Shown piece by piece: positions 6,485-6,684 of a DNA stretch of 6,684 nucleotides. The position numbers were made by a program, and so were the translations under genes. Source of the stretch: Deltaproteobacteria bacterium (GTDB taxonomy: Bacteria > Desulfobacterota > Desulfobacteria > Desulfobacterales > Desulfatibacillaceae); NCBI GenBank assembly GCA_019308705.1, contig JAFDHW010000137.1, forward strand, positions 1 to 6,684. The letters run 5' to 3'. Under the pieces are notes generated by a model. It ran no database searches. It was not told the origin of the DNA and saw nothing but the letters and a program-made list of their open reading frames with translations. Every line of letters begins with the position of its first letter. The first letter of the stretch is position 1.

Positions 6485-6684
6485 CTATTTCTTGGACTTT
6501 AGAGCCTCAATCTCCTTTTTGAGCTCTTCCACCTCTTTTTTGTACTTGTCGGTGTCCTCGGTGGGGGTGCCCACCTCAAATGATTCGTCCTTCTGCCAGT
6601 TGTCCTTCAGCTCGTCGAAGCCGAGGTAGATGGCCAGCGCGCCGCCCAAAAGAAGCACAACGGGAATGGCGCCTGCAAGGAGAG
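6485..6684 (-). CDS. Small single-pass membrane protein with coiled-coil tail (partial, start outside window)
   Basis: On the minus strand, a frame open from the window edge (6684) ends at TAG 6487-6485, giving the last 65 residues of a protein. It begins with a hydrophobic stretch (LLAGAIPVVLLLGGALAIYL), long enough for one membrane segment. A charged linker follows (GFDELKDNWQKDESFEVG and an acidic TPTEDTD), then a Lys/Glu-rich heptad-like tail (YKKEVEELKKEIEALKSKK). The good intrinsic terminator just past the stop supports a real gene. It was found by direct translation, because its start codon is beyond the window. I do not recognise the family. A C-terminal soluble coiled coil next to a membrane helix suggests a structural or assembly role, but nothing more specific is supported. 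Confidence 0.75.
   Translation of the reverse strand, partial: LLAGAIPVVLLLGGALAIYLGFDELKDNWQKDESFEVGTPTEDTDKYKKEVEELKKEIEALKSKK

Noticed and set aside
6447..6629. Plus-strand 60-residue frame in the right-hand region
   Set aside because: It is the Ser/Phe-rich antisense of the partial minus-strand membrane-protein gene, which has better composition, a membrane segment and a terminator.
1..6684. CRISPR array, tRNA/rRNA genes, insertion sequence or phage genes
   Set aside because: No regularly spaced repeats, RNA-gene signatures, transposase motifs or terminal inverted repeats were seen; the window is almost fully explained by five protein genes.

Overview
The window is GC-rich coding DNA (about 60% G+C by eye) with four consecutive genes on the plus strand, tightly packed like an operon. 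A convergent, partial minus-strand gene lies at the right edge. The long E. coli-type PlsB next to a cell-wall salvage module, with these protein sequences, suggests a Gram-negative bacterium, perhaps of the Desulfobacterota (Deltaproteobacteria). No taxonomic marker is present, so that assignment is weak.

Layout. Positions 1-163 hold no convincing gene, only a small inverted repeat near the left edge and the Shine-Dalgarno sequence of the first gene. Positions 164-2794 encode PlsB, the glycerol-3-phosphate acyltransferase that starts phospholipid synthesis. Positions 2813-4459 encode a two-domain protein: an N-terminal sugar-1-phosphate nucleotidyltransferase resembling MurU and a C-terminal aminoglycoside-phosphotransferase-fold kinase resembling AmgK. 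Positions 4469-5662 encode a DUF1343/GH171 protein, the family of the exo-N-acetylmuramidase NamZ. Positions 5659-6384 encode RNase HI with an unusual N-terminal extension. Positions 6385-6484 are a convergent intergenic region with two hairpins, one of them a good minus-strand intrinsic terminator. Positions 6485-6684 (minus) hold the 3' part of a small gene for a protein with one membrane segment and a coiled-coil tail; its start lies beyond the window.

How the genes fit together. The central pair reads as a compact N-acetylmuramic acid (MurNAc) salvage route. NamZ would release MurNAc from peptidoglycan fragments, the kinase domain would phosphorylate its anomeric carbon, and the nucleotidyltransferase domain would turn MurNAc-1-phosphate into UDP-MurNAc, bypassing MurA/MurB. 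All three activities sit in two adjacent genes in the same reading frame, separated by one stop codon and three further codons. This is inferred from family membership and neighbourhood; no substrate can be read directly from sequence. PlsB (membrane lipid) and RNase HI (R-loops, Okazaki primers) are housekeeping neighbours that probably share the transcript.
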